A stretch of 64,000 nt of DNA from Eggerthella sp. YY7918 (GCF_000270285.1 NC_015738.1:2914001-2978000), one strand, 5' to 3'; shown: positions 42,398-52,397, counted from the first letter of the stretch. The notes: a model not told the origin generated them from the sequence alone. A program made the numbers and translations.

Positions 42398-43930
42398 TTA
42401 CTGCCAATCGGCGCCCAAAACCACCAAGAAATCCTCCTCAAACGAATACGATCCGTCGTTGACCTGCGCCACTCCCACGCCAAGGGCATCGGCAATCTCC
42501 TGAGCTGCAGCCGCTTTGTCGCTTGAATCGTACACCACAATAGTCTGCGGATAATCGAAGCTGTCGGCATTGCCGGAGTCCACCGTGTAGCCAAGCGTTT
42601 CGATACGCGTCGCAGCCTGGGTGCCTGCGCCATCCAAACCGTTGCCGTTGCGCACGGCAACGGTCCCGGTTCTTTTTGGAGTTGCACCCGCGTCCGAACC
42701 TGACGAGGATCCGCTTGCGCCTCCGGCCGTTGCAAGAACGGTACCCGTCGCCTCGTCCACTATCGCTTCTTCAGTCGGCGGAAGTCCTTGATCGACGCGT
42801 CTCATCATTTCTTTCCACGCAGGAGTATCGGTAATTTCATACCAGACATCGTCGATATATTCGGAGGTGGTGGGCTCCATTGCAGAATAGATATCAGTAG
42901 CCGGATCGAGTCCCTGCATTGCTTGGGCCAATCCAACAATGTCGGTGATAGCAAGATCGGTGGTTACGTAGTTGGTAAGAGCCGTAACCGTCGACGCCAT
43001 TGTTCCGATGTCGGCGGAAAGAATCTTCTTCGCGATAGCCGCAAGAACGAGGCGCTGATTCGCTGCCCGGTAGGCGTCGCCCGGGCCATATTCATCGTAG
43101 GCGTGCCGCGCACGGCAGAGGATGAGAGCTTGATCGCCGTTGAGCGTCTGCGGGCCCGCCGCTAGATAACCGCCCGCATCGGCATCGTCTATCTCCATGG
43201 GAACATCTACCTCAACACCGCCAAGTGCATCAACGATGTCTTTGAATCCATCGAAATTGATCTCGGCATAATGCGAGATGGGAACACCGGCAAGCTCAGA
43301 AACGACTTCGACAGAAAGCGCCGCACCGCCGAGTGCGTGTGCGGCATTGAGCTTATTCTGGCCGTATTCTCCCATATCTACAAGAGTATCGCGATGCAGC
43401 GACACCAGCGTGACCTTCTTATCTACAGGGTCGATACGCGCCAGCATGATGCTGTCGCTGCGAAACTGATCGCCTGCAAATTCCTCCGATGCCTCACGAT
43501 CGTTTGAACCATCAGTTCCCATGAGCAGCATATAGAAAGGTTCTTTTGCGAGGTCGGTTTCAACAAGCTTGCCGCGCAACTCTTCCGTCACGCCTTCGTG
43601 CAGATTGCTATCAAGCACATGATAGTAGGCATACGCGGCAGCCGCACCGCCAAGGCACAGAACAGCGACCACGGCAATCGCAACAGCGATGGTCTTTTTG
43701 CGCTTACGCCGCACTCGCTCCTTCGCGTAATCGCGTTGGGCGACTCGACGCGCCGTCGAAGACTCGCGGGTATATTCATCGCGCGAGAATGCCGATTTGC
43801 GAGAATAGGCAGAGGGATCGAACGGATCGCGCCGAACGTATCCATTCGATTCGTTGCTGCCGCTCGAAGAACGGTCCTGGTAGTCGGATGTACGGCCCCG
43901 ACGTGATGGGTTGCTACGTTTATTCTGCAT
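42398..43930 (-). CDS. LytR-CpsA-Psr family wall-polymer transferase
   Basis: 510 residues: a long basic/Ser-rich cytoplasmic N-terminus (about 1-75), one membrane helix (TIAVAIAVVAVLCLGGAAAAYAYY), the LCP domain (LLMGTDGSNDREASEEFAGDQFRSDSIMLARIDPVDKKVTLVSLHRDTLV ... INFDGFKDIVDALGGVEVDVP ... LILCRARHAYDEYGPGDAYRAANQR) and a C-terminal LytR_C domain (VAVRNGNGLDGAGTQAATRIETLGY). LCP proteins transfer teichoic-acid-type polymers or capsule to peptidoglycan. Typical arginines of the active site are present. Confidence 0.94.
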   Translation of the reverse strand: MQNKRSNPSRRGRTSDYQDRSSSGSNESNGYVRRDPFDPSAYSRKSAFSRDEYTRESSTARRVAQRDYAKERVRRKRKKTIAVAIAVVAVLCLGGAAAAYAYYHVLDSNLHEGVTEELRGKLVETDLAKEPFYMLLMGTDGSNDREASEEFAGDQFRSDSIMLARIDPVDKKVTLVSLHRDTLVDMGEYGQNKLNAAHALGGAALSVEVVSELAGVPISHYAEINFDGFKDIVDALGGVEVDVPMEIDDADAGGYLAAGPQTLNGDQALILCRARHAYDEYGPGDAYRAANQRLVLAAIAKKILSADIGTMASTVTALTNYVTTDLAITDIVGLAQAMQGLDPATDIYSAMEPTTSEYIDDVWYEITDTPAWKEMMRRVDQGLPPTEEAIVDEATGTVLATAGGASGSSSGSDAGATPKRTGTVAVRNGNGLDGAGTQAATRIETLGYTVDSGNADSFDYPQTIVVYDSSDKAAAAQEIADALGVGVAQVNDGSYSFEEDFLVVLGADWQ

Positions 43931-44078
43931 GCCGCCATTGTGCCGGGAGCGATCATGCAGCGCAAGCGCCTGACCGCCTTTTCTCCGAAAACGTCATACG
44001 GAGGTCAACAATACATCATCGCTTATGCACGCTTCTCGATGCCCGCCCCTTGAATTACCAGGCTTTCTGCCGTTGCCG

Positions 44079-46322
44079 TTAGCGCACACCCAATCGCGCG
44101 CACATGACATCGTTGGCAGCATGTTCAACCGTATCGTCGAGAGAGGCAAGGCTTGCGGCGGGTGCGCCCGTTCTCATTGCAACACGCTCGAGCGCACGTG
44201 CGAGCAACGCATCTGCCACCTCGGGGTTCTTCGCAAGAAACGGCCCGTGGAGGTATGTTCCCACAAGGTTTTTGTAGAACACGCCGTCTTTTTTGCTGAG
44301 ATCATCGTTGCCATGTCCAGTCGATGAAACAACCTTGCCAAGCGCTTCAACACCTTGGCCGAGATGCGTACGACCGGCATGATTCTCATAGCCGACAATC
44401 GGACGTTGAGCCAGCGAAGAGCTGAGGACGATGTTGTCAATGAGACGATCTGCCGAACCGCCTTCGGCACGTTCGGTGGTCATATCAATAATGCCCAGGC
44501 CCTCAACCACCTCGTTGCCAAGCAGCCATTCGCGACCGAGAATCTGATAGCCGCCGCAAATCGCCAGAAGAACGCCCCCGTTCTCAACATAGGCGCGCAG
44601 ATCGTCGCGCATGCGCATGAGTTCGACTGAAGCAAGGCGCTGTTCGCGGTCGGGACCCCCGCCCAAAACAACAAGATCGACCCCCGACAAGTCCACGATC
44701 TCGCCGTGATTGATACGCTTGACTTCAACGGGAATACCACGCCACCGGAGACGCTGTGCCAGAATGCGCACATTGCCGCCATCGCCGTAAAGGTTGAGCA
44801 AATCGGGGAACAAATGAGCAATAACGAGCGGAGTCGCGTCGGGACTCGGCTTAGGGTAAGAACTTGCCGCGCCTTCGCATACACGGCGCAGCACAGCAGC
44901 CGAACGGTCCTGGGGAGCAATTGAAGACGTATCGGCATTTTCACTTGAGGAGGCTTCCCCGCTCGCACGCTTAGTCAAAACGGCATGGACCACAGGCAAC
45001 GCCGTGTAGTTTGCAATGAAGTAGGCGTTTGCCGCCGCAGGGAGGTAAGCAATGCGCGCAAGCAAATCGTTCGCGTCTTCCACCAACGTTGCATCAACAC
45101 CTGCGTACTTGAGGCGTACCTGCACGTCATTGCCGCGAATGCCGCCCACGAACACCGCCACCTCGCCGGCATCGGCAAGCTCTTCAAAATCGATATCCCA
45201 CAACCACGACACGTCACGCCCGTCGCCTTCCTTATCGTTCACGAAGAAGGCAACCACTTTGGGACAAGGATCTTGCAGGACTATTTTGAGGTTCTGGTTG
45301 AAACCGGTCGGGTTTTTCGCCAGATTAAGCAGGATGCGCCTCCCATCGATTTCGAAGGTTTGGAGGCGCCCGTTTTGCGGGTCGAATGCATCGATAGCAC
45401 GCTGCAACGCCTCTGACGGACAGCCAACAAGATTGGCCGCTGCCGCAGTGGCAAGCAGGTTGTACACCATATACGCGCCGTTGTATGAAGCCTTGATGGT
45501 TGGAATGCTTTCTGCCGCTTCGCCGCCGTTCTGGACCACGCTGAACGAAAGTCCCTCGTTGTTCAGCTGCACATTTTTGGCCGCAAACGTGAGTTCAGGA
45601 CGCGCAAACCCGCACTTTGGACAACGAAAATCGCCCAGCTGCCCGTACTGGCGATAGGTGTATTCAAGCATAGTCGAACAACGTTGGCACATTTGAGCAT
45701 CGGCCACCGAGTTCTGCGGCAAACCCATGTCTTCGCCCACACCGAACGCGACCGAGGGCGTGTTCACGCGCTCGGGAAGTTTCGACGCGCGATCCGCGAT
45801 GGCGGTGCACAGCGGGTCGTCGGCGTTATACACCAGCACCGTTTCGGGGGACGCTTCAAGCGCACCGACTATGCTGTCTTGAATGCGATCAATTTCGCCA
45901 ACGCGATCAAGCTGGTCGCGAAAGAGGTTAAGCAGCACCACGTAGGTCGCCTGCAACTGCGGCAAAATCTTCGCAAGCCACAGTTCGTCGCTCTCAAACA
46001 CACCCCAATCGGCAGGTTTCGAACGCAAAAGCGCCGTTGCCACGCCGGAATCGAGATTTGCGCCCGTGCGGTTGCATATAATGCGCTCACCCGCGCCTTC
46101 AAGAGCATCAGCCAGCAGATTGGTGACGGTGGTTTTGCCATTTGTACCTACAACAACGACCGAACCCTTCGACAACTTTCCCGCCGTATGCCCGATGACC
46201 TGAGGGTCGACGTACAAAGCTATCTTGCCGGGAAAGTTTGCGGCAGGACGATGAAATACATTCTTCAATCCCCAAGCCGACACACTACTTACCGCGCGCG
46301 CGATGGCAAACTGCAAACCCAT
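44079..46322 (-). CDS. Fused lipid II isoglutaminyl synthase, MurT-GatD
   Basis: 747 residues. Residues about 1-460 are MurT, a Mur-ligase-like ATPase (GKLSKGSVVVVGTNGKTTVTNLL) with a CQRC...CPKC zinc ribbon at about 222-250 and the DUF1727-type C-terminal domain. Residues about 510-740 are GatD, a class I glutamine amidotransferase (IAHLFPDLLNLYGDGGNVRIL, nucleophile in LAICGGYQILG, His in GTYLHGPFLAKNP). Normally these are two proteins; here they are joined by a Ser/Glu-rich linker. The complex amidates the D-Glu of lipid II to iGln. AAAGGATAG precedes ATG 46322. Confidence 0.93.
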   Translation of the reverse strand: MGLQFAIARAVSSVSAWGLKNVFHRPAANFPGKIALYVDPQVIGHTAGKLSKGSVVVVGTNGKTTVTNLLADALEGAGERIICNRTGANLDSGVATALLRSKPADWGVFESDELWLAKILPQLQATYVVLLNLFRDQLDRVGEIDRIQDSIVGALEASPETVLVYNADDPLCTAIADRASKLPERVNTPSVAFGVGEDMGLPQNSVADAQMCQRCSTMLEYTYRQYGQLGDFRCPKCGFARPELTFAAKNVQLNNEGLSFSVVQNGGEAAESIPTIKASYNGAYMVYNLLATAAAANLVGCPSEALQRAIDAFDPQNGRLQTFEIDGRRILLNLAKNPTGFNQNLKIVLQDPCPKVVAFFVNDKEGDGRDVSWLWDIDFEELADAGEVAVFVGGIRGNDVQVRLKYAGVDATLVEDANDLLARIAYLPAAANAYFIANYTALPVVHAVLTKRASGEASSSENADTSSIAPQDRSAAVLRRVCEGAASSYPKPSPDATPLVIAHLFPDLLNLYGDGGNVRILAQRLRWRGIPVEVKRINHGEIVDLSGVDLVVLGGGPDREQRLASVELMRMRDDLRAYVENGGVLLAICGGYQILGREWLLGNEVVEGLGIIDMTTERAEGGSADRLIDNIVLSSSLAQRPIVGYENHAGRTHLGQGVEALGKVVSSTGHGNDDLSKKDGVFYKNLVGTYLHGPFLAKNPEVADALLARALERVAMRTGAPAASLASLDDTVEHAANDVMCARLGVR

Positions 46323-46592
46323 AGCGACTATCCTTTCGATCGTTTCGTTTTAGTATAAACCGACATCGCGCGTGTTCAGCCCGCCCCCACAGCTTCGACA
46401 AGAGGGCCTCCATAGAATTCTTGCTTTGTCGGAACCCGCTATTAGGCGCTGCTTCCCGTCTGGCGGAGAAACTCCGCATGTGCAGTAGCGGGTAACATTT
46501 ACGGTTTTGGCCATATTTATTTTTTCTTTTATTGGGTATAGTAGAGCAGTTGTGGCGCGACCAAAAAGGGTCGGAAACGGAGGCAGTGAACA

Positions 46593-46643
46593 ATGGCGAC
46601 GACGCGGCTCGAATCGCTAGGAAGGATTCATCGTGGACGTTAG
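46593..46643 (+). CDS. Short upstream ORF overlapping the transporter start
   Basis: ATG GCG at 46593 opens a 16-codon frame (MATTRLESLGRIHRGR) with GGAGG 9 bp upstream; its TAG at 46641-46643 overlaps the GTG start of the transporter by 11 bp. It may couple or regulate translation of the transporter. The about 250 bp to the left otherwise contain only a promoter-like TATAGT near 46536-46541. Confidence 0.35.
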   Translation: MATTRLESLGRIHRGR

Positions 46644-47907
46644 CCAGATTATTTCGATAGTTGTTTTTGTTGTTGCACTTCTGGCCATCATGACCGAAAA
46701 GCTCCACCGTTCGCTCGCTGCCATCGTAGGCGCTATGCTTTTGCTTGCCTTGCACGTGCTTTCGTTCGATGCTGCAATGGAGCACATCGATTTCAACACA
46801 CTCGGCGTGCTTCTGGGCATGATGCTGTTCGTTTCTGTTGTGAAACTTTCCGGCGTGTTCGAGTTTCTTGCCATCAAGTGCGCCCGCCTTGCCAAGGGCG
46901 ATCCTTGGAAAATCATGCTGCTGTTTGTGCTGTTGACTGCCGTATTGTCGGCGTTTCTCGACAATGTGACCACGGTCTTGCTTATCGGGCCGATGACACT
47001 CACCGTGTGCAAGCTGCTTGACGTAAATCCCATCCCCTTCTTCATGACCGAGATCCTTGCCTCGAACATCGGCGGTACGGCAACGCTTATTGGCGATCCG
47101 CCCAACATCATGATCGGTTCGGCAGCTGGCTTTACGTTCTTTGACTTCATTCTGAACGATGCGCCCGCCGTACTGCTCATTTTGGCGGCTGTCATCGGGG
47201 TATTCTATGTGCTGTACGGTCGTAAGATGCACGTGACCGATGAACATCGCGCTCGCATTATGGAGCTGAACGAAAACGATCAGATCAAGAACCGCCGCCT
47301 GCTCAAACAAAGTGTGATTATGACCAGTCTCGTTGTGGTGGGCTTTATGGCACATGGCGCTCTCGGCCTGGAATCGAGCGTTATTGCGCTCGGCGCGGCG
47401 GGGCTCATTCTGTTGATATCGAAGGAAAGCATCGAAGAAGCGCTTTCTCAGGTGGAATGGACGACGCTCGCGTTTTTCGCGGGGTTGTTCATCATCGTGG
47501 GCGCTATGGCTGAAACAGGCGTCATCGAAATGCTGGCGTATGCGCTTATTGACGCGACGGGCGGCAACGTGTTTATTACGATGCTTGTGCTGCTGGTGGG
47601 TTCCGCCGTGATTTCGAGTTTCTTGGACAACATCCCGTTCGTGGCAACGATGATCCCCATTCTTTTGGCTATGGAGTCAACCGGCATGGATGTCACGCCC
47701 CTGTGGTGGGCCGTATCGCTGGGCGCGTGTCTGGGCGGCAACGGCACACTCATCGGCGCGAGCGCAAATGTCGTGCTGTCCGACATCAGCAAGAAACACG
47801 GCTACGAGATCACGTTCGCCCACTTCTTCAAAACAGGCTTTCCCATCATGCTGCTCACCGTGCTGATAGCCGGTATTTACCTGGTAGTGCGATTCCCTCC
47901 GATGTAA
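46633..47907 (+). CDS. ArsB/NhaD/CitT-superfamily ion transporter
   Basis: 424 residues with 11-12 hydrophobic segments. It belongs to the ion transporter superfamily, closest in form to the YbiR/ArsB/NhaD-type proteins: IVGAMLLLALHVLSF, two inverted halves each with a conserved loop (FLDNVTTVLLIGPMTLTV...ASNIGGTATLIGDPPNIMIG and FLDNIPFVATMIPI...GGNGTLIGASANVVLS). Such proteins exchange Na+/H+ or export anions; the substrate cannot be set. The GTG at 46633 follows AGGAAGGATT. A small leader ORF overlaps the start. Confidence 0.88.
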   Translation: MDVSQIISIVVFVVALLAIMTEKLHRSLAAIVGAMLLLALHVLSFDAAMEHIDFNTLGVLLGMMLFVSVVKLSGVFEFLAIKCARLAKGDPWKIMLLFVLLTAVLSAFLDNVTTVLLIGPMTLTVCKLLDVNPIPFFMTEILASNIGGTATLIGDPPNIMIGSAAGFTFFDFILNDAPAVLLILAAVIGVFYVLYGRKMHVTDEHRARIMELNENDQIKNRRLLKQSVIMTSLVVVGFMAHGALGLESSVIALGAAGLILLISKESIEEALSQVEWTTLAFFAGLFIIVGAMAETGVIEMLAYALIDATGGNVFITMLVLLVGSAVISSFLDNIPFVATMIPILLAMESTGMDVTPLWWAVSLGACLGGNGTLIGASANVVLSDISKKHGYEITFAHFFKTGFPIMLLTVLIAGIYLVVRFPPM

Positions 47908-47968
47908 GAACCGTGAAGAGCTAGAGCTCATAGAGTATACTGGATAAACGCATACGGAACAGCCGTAT

Positions 47969-48015
47969 AAGGCATCGGGCATCCCTGCTTTTCACCCGAT
48001 GCCTTATTTGCTTTT
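47969..48015. terminator. Bidirectional terminator
   Basis: AAGGCATCGGG (47969-47979) pairs perfectly with CCCGATGCCTT (47995-48005), followed by ATTTGCTTTT on the plus strand. Serves the transporter and, from the other side, the convergent flavin reductase. Confidence 0.85.
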
Positions 48016-48028
48016 AATTGCTGGACTT

Positions 48029-49711
48029 CTATTTCACAAGCTTTGCCGCATGCTCACCGGCAAGCCTTCCCGAATTGACAGCGAAACACATAGTTTGACC
48101 GGCGAGATCTATGTAGGTACCTAGGCCAAAATATCCTGATGCGTTAAGGCCCGTTGCAAACAGGTTTGTGAACGCATGACCGAGATCACGATTGTACACG
48201 CGCAACTCACGATTCACGCGAACACCGCCGATGGCACCGCCTTCGTTATTAGCAACCATACGCTGAGCATAATAGGGGGGATTCTCGAACTTATAGGTGA
48301 GAAACTTTGGATCTTTAAGATAGTAGGCATCGTAGCCAGCATCTACTGAGGCGTTGTAATCTTCTATGTTCTGCACGAATTCCTCAGTCAGAAAACCACA
48401 GCGTTCGGCCAGCTCTTCAAGCGTGTCTACCTTGTAAATCTCGCCCGCTTCAACAGAATCAGCGACCTTCTGGAGGTATTCATCGCCGGATGGGATGCGA
48501 TACTGATCGGATGTGACCGAAGCCTTACTGCCATTTTTCTGTATATCATCCAGTACACCTTGATCGAAAATAACCCAGAGATCTCCACCTTGGCAGGAGG
48601 CAACAGCGCCGCGCTGTGCAAACGATCCGGCTACGCCCTCATCAGCAAACCGAGTGCCTTCAGCATTAACCCAAATGAGATTTGGATCATAGCGCAACGA
48701 GGGGAAGTCGTAGCGATTTGTCATCTCAACATTAGGAGCACCGTCCAGGTCGGCAAAGTCAATCTGATGCCAGAAGGGACAGGAAATCCAACGCCAACCG
48801 CCAATCTGCTCGGCTAGATAAATACCATCGCCCGTGTTATCGACAGAAACGCCCGTTCCCGAATGGATCATGTACTTATCGGTGTGAGCTAGGATGCTCT
48901 TAAAGTAATCAGTCTCACCGCTCCAGGAGCCGGCTGAAAGAATAACTGCTCTAGCGTTGATCTTTACCTGTGATCCATCGGAACGCTCGGCAATTACACC
49001 GGCAACAGACAGCTCATCTTCGCCAGGTAGTAGCTTAATAACACGAGTGCTGGTCATCACTTCACCATTCCACTCTCCAGTGAAGGCAGTAACTAGGGCC
49101 TGAAGCTTATCGTCAGGAAGTGCCGTAGCAGACTGTTCGCGAATGCGATCAAGAAGTGGCTGAAGCACCACTTCATTCGGCCACACTGTCAACCCCACTC
49201 CGTTTTCAATAAGCCAGTCGATAGTCTCGCCAGAATTATTCAGAATCTCGCGAACCAAAGACAGATTATTGGTCCCGTGATACCAGTCACGAACGATAGC
49301 AAACAAATCATCAGATGAATGATTGCGGCCGGCTTCCTTTTGAATCTGGGCTCCTGCAGCACTGATATGCACCGACACCGACGATAAGCCGCCCGTCATG
49401 TCCGTTTTCTCGATCATAACGGTTTTTGCACCACCTTGAGCTGATGCAAGCGACGCACAGCATCCTGATGTCCCGCCACCAACGACTACAACGTCGTAAT
49501 TCAGTTCTTCAATTCCGTCTTGTACCTCGATCGATTTGAATTCGACTTCGGCCCGAGCTGCGCTACTTAGAACACTTTCCCCGTCTCCTTGGGTTGAGGC
49601 TTGAACAGACGCAGGCTCTGAGGGCGAACAACCGGTTAGCGCCGCCAGCGCACCAGCACCCACCATAAGGCCTGCGCCGCCAAGAAACTGTCTACGATTC
49701 ACTGCAACCAT
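48029..49711 (-). CDS. Tat-exported FAD-dependent reductase, second copy type
   Basis: 560 residues. Tat signal VNRRQFLGGAGLMVGAGALAALTGC with a lipobox-like Cys, FAD motif YDVVVVGGGTSGCCASLASAQGGAKTVMIEK, and C-terminal flavin-binding part LFATGLNASGYFGLGTYIDLAGQTMCFAVNSGRLAG. Same family as the enzyme at 27421 but only distantly similar, so the substrates probably differ. AAGGAGGAATCG precedes ATG 49711. Divergent from a membrane LuxR gene as in the first pair. No cytochrome domain, so electrons must come from a separate membrane donor. Confidence 0.9.
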   Translation of the reverse strand: MVAVNRRQFLGGAGLMVGAGALAALTGCSPSEPASVQASTQGDGESVLSSAARAEVEFKSIEVQDGIEELNYDVVVVGGGTSGCCASLASAQGGAKTVMIEKTDMTGGLSSVSVHISAAGAQIQKEAGRNHSSDDLFAIVRDWYHGTNNLSLVREILNNSGETIDWLIENGVGLTVWPNEVVLQPLLDRIREQSATALPDDKLQALVTAFTGEWNGEVMTSTRVIKLLPGEDELSVAGVIAERSDGSQVKINARAVILSAGSWSGETDYFKSILAHTDKYMIHSGTGVSVDNTGDGIYLAEQIGGWRWISCPFWHQIDFADLDGAPNVEMTNRYDFPSLRYDPNLIWVNAEGTRFADEGVAGSFAQRGAVASCQGGDLWVIFDQGVLDDIQKNGSKASVTSDQYRIPSGDEYLQKVADSVEAGEIYKVDTLEELAERCGFLTEEFVQNIEDYNASVDAGYDAYYLKDPKFLTYKFENPPYYAQRMVANNEGGAIGGVRVNRELRVYNRDLGHAFTNLFATGLNASGYFGLGTYIDLAGQTMCFAVNSGRLAGEHAAKLVK

Positions 49712-49803
49712 CGATTCCTCCTTGATTGAAACCTGCACACAGTCCTGTATGCTTCCCATACGCATTCTCGCCAAAAAGCAAGAACGACTTCAGCCTAGTA
49801 GGA

Positions 49804-49838
49804 GGGTGATCAACTCATCATCATTATTTCGGGGTGAT
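49804..49838. promoter_or_regulatory. Direct repeat in second reductase/LuxR promoter region
   Basis: GGGTGATCAA (49804-49813) and GGGTGATTAA (49832-49841), 28 bp apart, between the divergent reductase and LuxR genes. A candidate operator pair by position. Confidence 0.4.
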
Positions 49839-49912
49839 TAATCGTGTATTGCTATAATGCTCCCAAAATGCTGAATTTACGAAAGCGCAGGTTGCAGCAG
49901 GAAAGGCTCATA

Positions 49913-51424
49913 ATGAAGAAGCATGAGAAACTTCTAATCGCAAAAGCGCGGATTTCTTTAGGTGACAAACTACAGATTATCGCTTCTCTTGCCTTGTTCT
50001 TCATTTGGTGGCAGATTCTTTTCTTCTCGTTTCCTCTCCAGACCATGGAATTCAGTATCTCGGATAAGATAATCACACGTGGAAATATGGCTTGGATCGC
50101 CTTTATGGTTGCTTTTCTTATTAGCGCACTGACCGTTCGAGTGTTTTTCAATAAACGAGGCTGTTTCTTTCACCTGCGCCCGACGGCAGTTGTCGGTGGC
50201 CTGATGAGCACCTTTGGATCTGTCCTTCTCCTCTTTTCCGATGGAGTCATAGCGCAGGAAATTTCAGGTGGACTGCTTGCTGGCGTTGGTGTATTCGGCC
50301 TTCTTCTGCCATTTTTCCTCTACCTAGTCAACTTGACCTTATCCAATCGACTTGTGATCTTTATCTACAGCTCACTTGCATCCGGCATAGCAGCAGCTCT
50401 TCTTTTGGTTGTCCCAAGCTCCCTCATTATGGCTATTACCTGTATGCTTCCCATACTGACAAGTCTGCTTCTGGAATCGTATCTAGACAAAAGACGCACT
50501 GCCTACAATTGTTCTGTCGATATTTCCTCAACCATTTCTTTGGACGAAACTGAGTCTGAAAGAATATCTCTCCTTCAAAAGAAAAGTGGCATTTGGATAT
50601 GCGCCTTTATCATTTTGCTGACCTATTTCTACACCTCAATCACGGGTGGAATAGCAGAAGAAATAGCTCCCGATCAGCTTCTTAGCACGAGCATTACGCA
50701 ATGTTCCCTGTCGGCAACGCTTGTTTTCATTTTCCTTTGCATTGTACGAAGATCCCTAAAAAGCACGGCTATTCAGTATTACTGTTTTCTGTCCGTTGGT
50801 ATGGCGCTGCTCATTGCAAGTTGTTTTCAGAACCATGAGGGCATCCTTGTATCCAACGTCATAGTAGCCAGTAATCGACTTTTGATGATGCTCCTTCTTT
50901 GCAATGAACTAGCCGAATGGCTCAAGCAGACAAATCGTTCTCCTCTACAAACGCGGCAAAGATGCTGCACTTTGCTTTTACTTATCCCCAGTTGTGCATT
51001 ACTATCCGAAGTCATCGGGATAGCTGTTGTAAGTCAAGTAGGTCTTGGATCGACCTCAATCAGCGTGATAGCCACTATAGTATTGTTCTTTGTCTTTGTT
51101 CTTCAGGGCGTTCTTTTTTATTCGAAAGAGCAGATAGAGGTGGTAGTCCGCGGAAAAATCGCAAGTGAGAGTGAAATCAATAGTTTGCGCAGCGAGGCAT
51201 TGCAACATTACTGCGAGAGCCTCAGTGATCGCGAGACCGAGATTATCGCCCTTATTCTTACTGGCATGAACGCCAAATCCATAGCCCAACACCTAACGAT
51301 TTCGGAGAATACGGCAAAAAGCCACATTCAACATATTTATACAAAACTTGAGATTCACTCAAAGCAAGAATTATTGATGTTGGCTAACAATATAACCCGA
51401 GTCGACGAAAGAGACCAACCTTAA
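49913..51424 (+). CDS. Membrane-embedded LuxR-type regulator, second pair
   Basis: About 503 residues, with about 12 hydrophobic segments then a C-terminal LuxR HTH (LSDRETEIIALILTGMNAKSIAQHLTISENTAKSHIQHIYTKLEIHSKQEL). GGAAAGG lies 8 bp before ATG 49913; an in-frame ATG at 49844 lies just before -10-like TATAAT (49853-49858) and is less likely. It is divergent from the reductase at 48029-49711 and mirrors the pair at 25.7-29.3 kb. The gene is clearly more AT-rich than its left neighbours, a possible sign of transfer. Confidence 0.87.
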   Translation: MKKHEKLLIAKARISLGDKLQIIASLALFFIWWQILFFSFPLQTMEFSISDKIITRGNMAWIAFMVAFLISALTVRVFFNKRGCFFHLRPTAVVGGLMSTFGSVLLLFSDGVIAQEISGGLLAGVGVFGLLLPFFLYLVNLTLSNRLVIFIYSSLASGIAAALLLVVPSSLIMAITCMLPILTSLLLESYLDKRRTAYNCSVDISSTISLDETESERISLLQKKSGIWICAFIILLTYFYTSITGGIAEEIAPDQLLSTSITQCSLSATLVFIFLCIVRRSLKSTAIQYYCFLSVGMALLIASCFQNHEGILVSNVIVASNRLLMMLLLCNELAEWLKQTNRSPLQTRQRCCTLLLLIPSCALLSEVIGIAVVSQVGLGSTSISVIATIVLFFVFVLQGVLFYSKEQIEVVVRGKIASESEINSLRSEALQHYCESLSDRETEIIALILTGMNAKSIAQHLTISENTAKSHIQHIYTKLEIHSKQELLMLANNITRVDERDQP

Positions 51425-51558
51425 CGTTATGGCAAGGGGAACAACTACTTATAACAACTCAGTTAGCGATATTCAAAAAAGCCTGGAGTATTGTAGTGAG
51501 ATTATGTCCGCTAATATTTCAATTAAGCGACGTGGAAAAATCCTAAAACAACACTGCG

Positions 51559-52287
51559 TTATTCAGGTGAGTGAGCGATCAGTCTATCTATGCCGCGATC
51601 ATGCATTTTTTGGTCAAATCGCGTTTGACAATCTTTAAGCGTATCGATCAAGTATCGATTACTACCTTGCGTCTGAGCAACTTCAAGCCACGCTTTATAG
51701 GTGTCGCCAAATTCTTCATCAATAACAATAATATCGACGTCGTTTTCAATACACTGCTTCAGCATGAGGAATCGCCCAATACGCCCGTTTCCATCTTGAA
51801 ACGGGTGAATGTGCTCAAATCGAATGTGGAAAGCAGCGATAGCCTCAAGGTCGTGATCGCTTGTCTCCCAATCATCTATCAAGTCTTCTACCGCTTGCTC
51901 AACTTCTCCCGGCAACGCCACTTGAAAAGCAGAATTACGTATTCTGTTAGGGATGGTCTTATACCGCCCAGCAAAACCATCTTGCGCGGTCTGAGTTTTA
52001 TCAAACAGCATCGCGTTCAATGTGAGTAAAAAATCCTTGCTGAGGGGTTCACCTAAAGTGTCTATGACGTAATTAAAAACCTCGATAGAGTTTTTAGTTT
52101 CAAGCACATCATCAATAGTATGATTGCCACTCACCATGCCTTCGTCAACCAAACGAACAAGCTCGACTTCTGTAAAAGTAGAACCTTCGAGCTTGTTTGA
52201 ATGGAACAAAAACTCAGGCATGATTTCATTGTAGGCTGAATTCGGCGCCTTTTTGAGAAGCTGCATATGCTTAATGTCGATTTTCAT
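51559..52287 (-). CDS. Fic/DOC family protein, class II
   Basis: 242 residues with the Fic active site IHPFQDGNGRIGR (HPFxDGNGRxxR, AMP transfer to a protein hydroxyl) and an N-terminal inhibitory motif SNKLEGS ((S/T)xxxEG) that marks autoinhibited class II Fic proteins. No separate antitoxin gene is needed in this class. It lies just outside the left end of the mobile element, in AT-richer DNA than the core genome. No obvious partner follows. The target protein is unknown. Confidence 0.93.
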   Translation of the reverse strand: MKIDIKHMQLLKKAPNSAYNEIMPEFLFHSNKLEGSTFTEVELVRLVDEGMVSGNHTIDDVLETKNSIEVFNYVIDTLGEPLSKDFLLTLNAMLFDKTQTAQDGFAGRYKTIPNRIRNSAFQVALPGEVEQAVEDLIDDWETSDHDLEAIAAFHIRFEHIHPFQDGNGRIGRFLMLKQCIENDVDIIVIDEEFGDTYKAWLEVAQTQGSNRYLIDTLKDCQTRFDQKMHDRGIDRLIAHSPE

Positions 52288-52397
52288 CTTGGCCTCCTCG
52301 GCACAAGCGACGATACTGCAGAAAGCTTATTGCTTCTAATCAGGCTCTGCTCACGAGCATTGGATAAAAGCAAAACAGGCCATCAGATTTCTCCCGA

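Noticed and set aside
51429-51638. 69-residue plus-strand frame between LuxR and Fic genes
   Set aside because: No convincing ribosome site, and it overlaps the 3' end of the Fic gene on the other strand.
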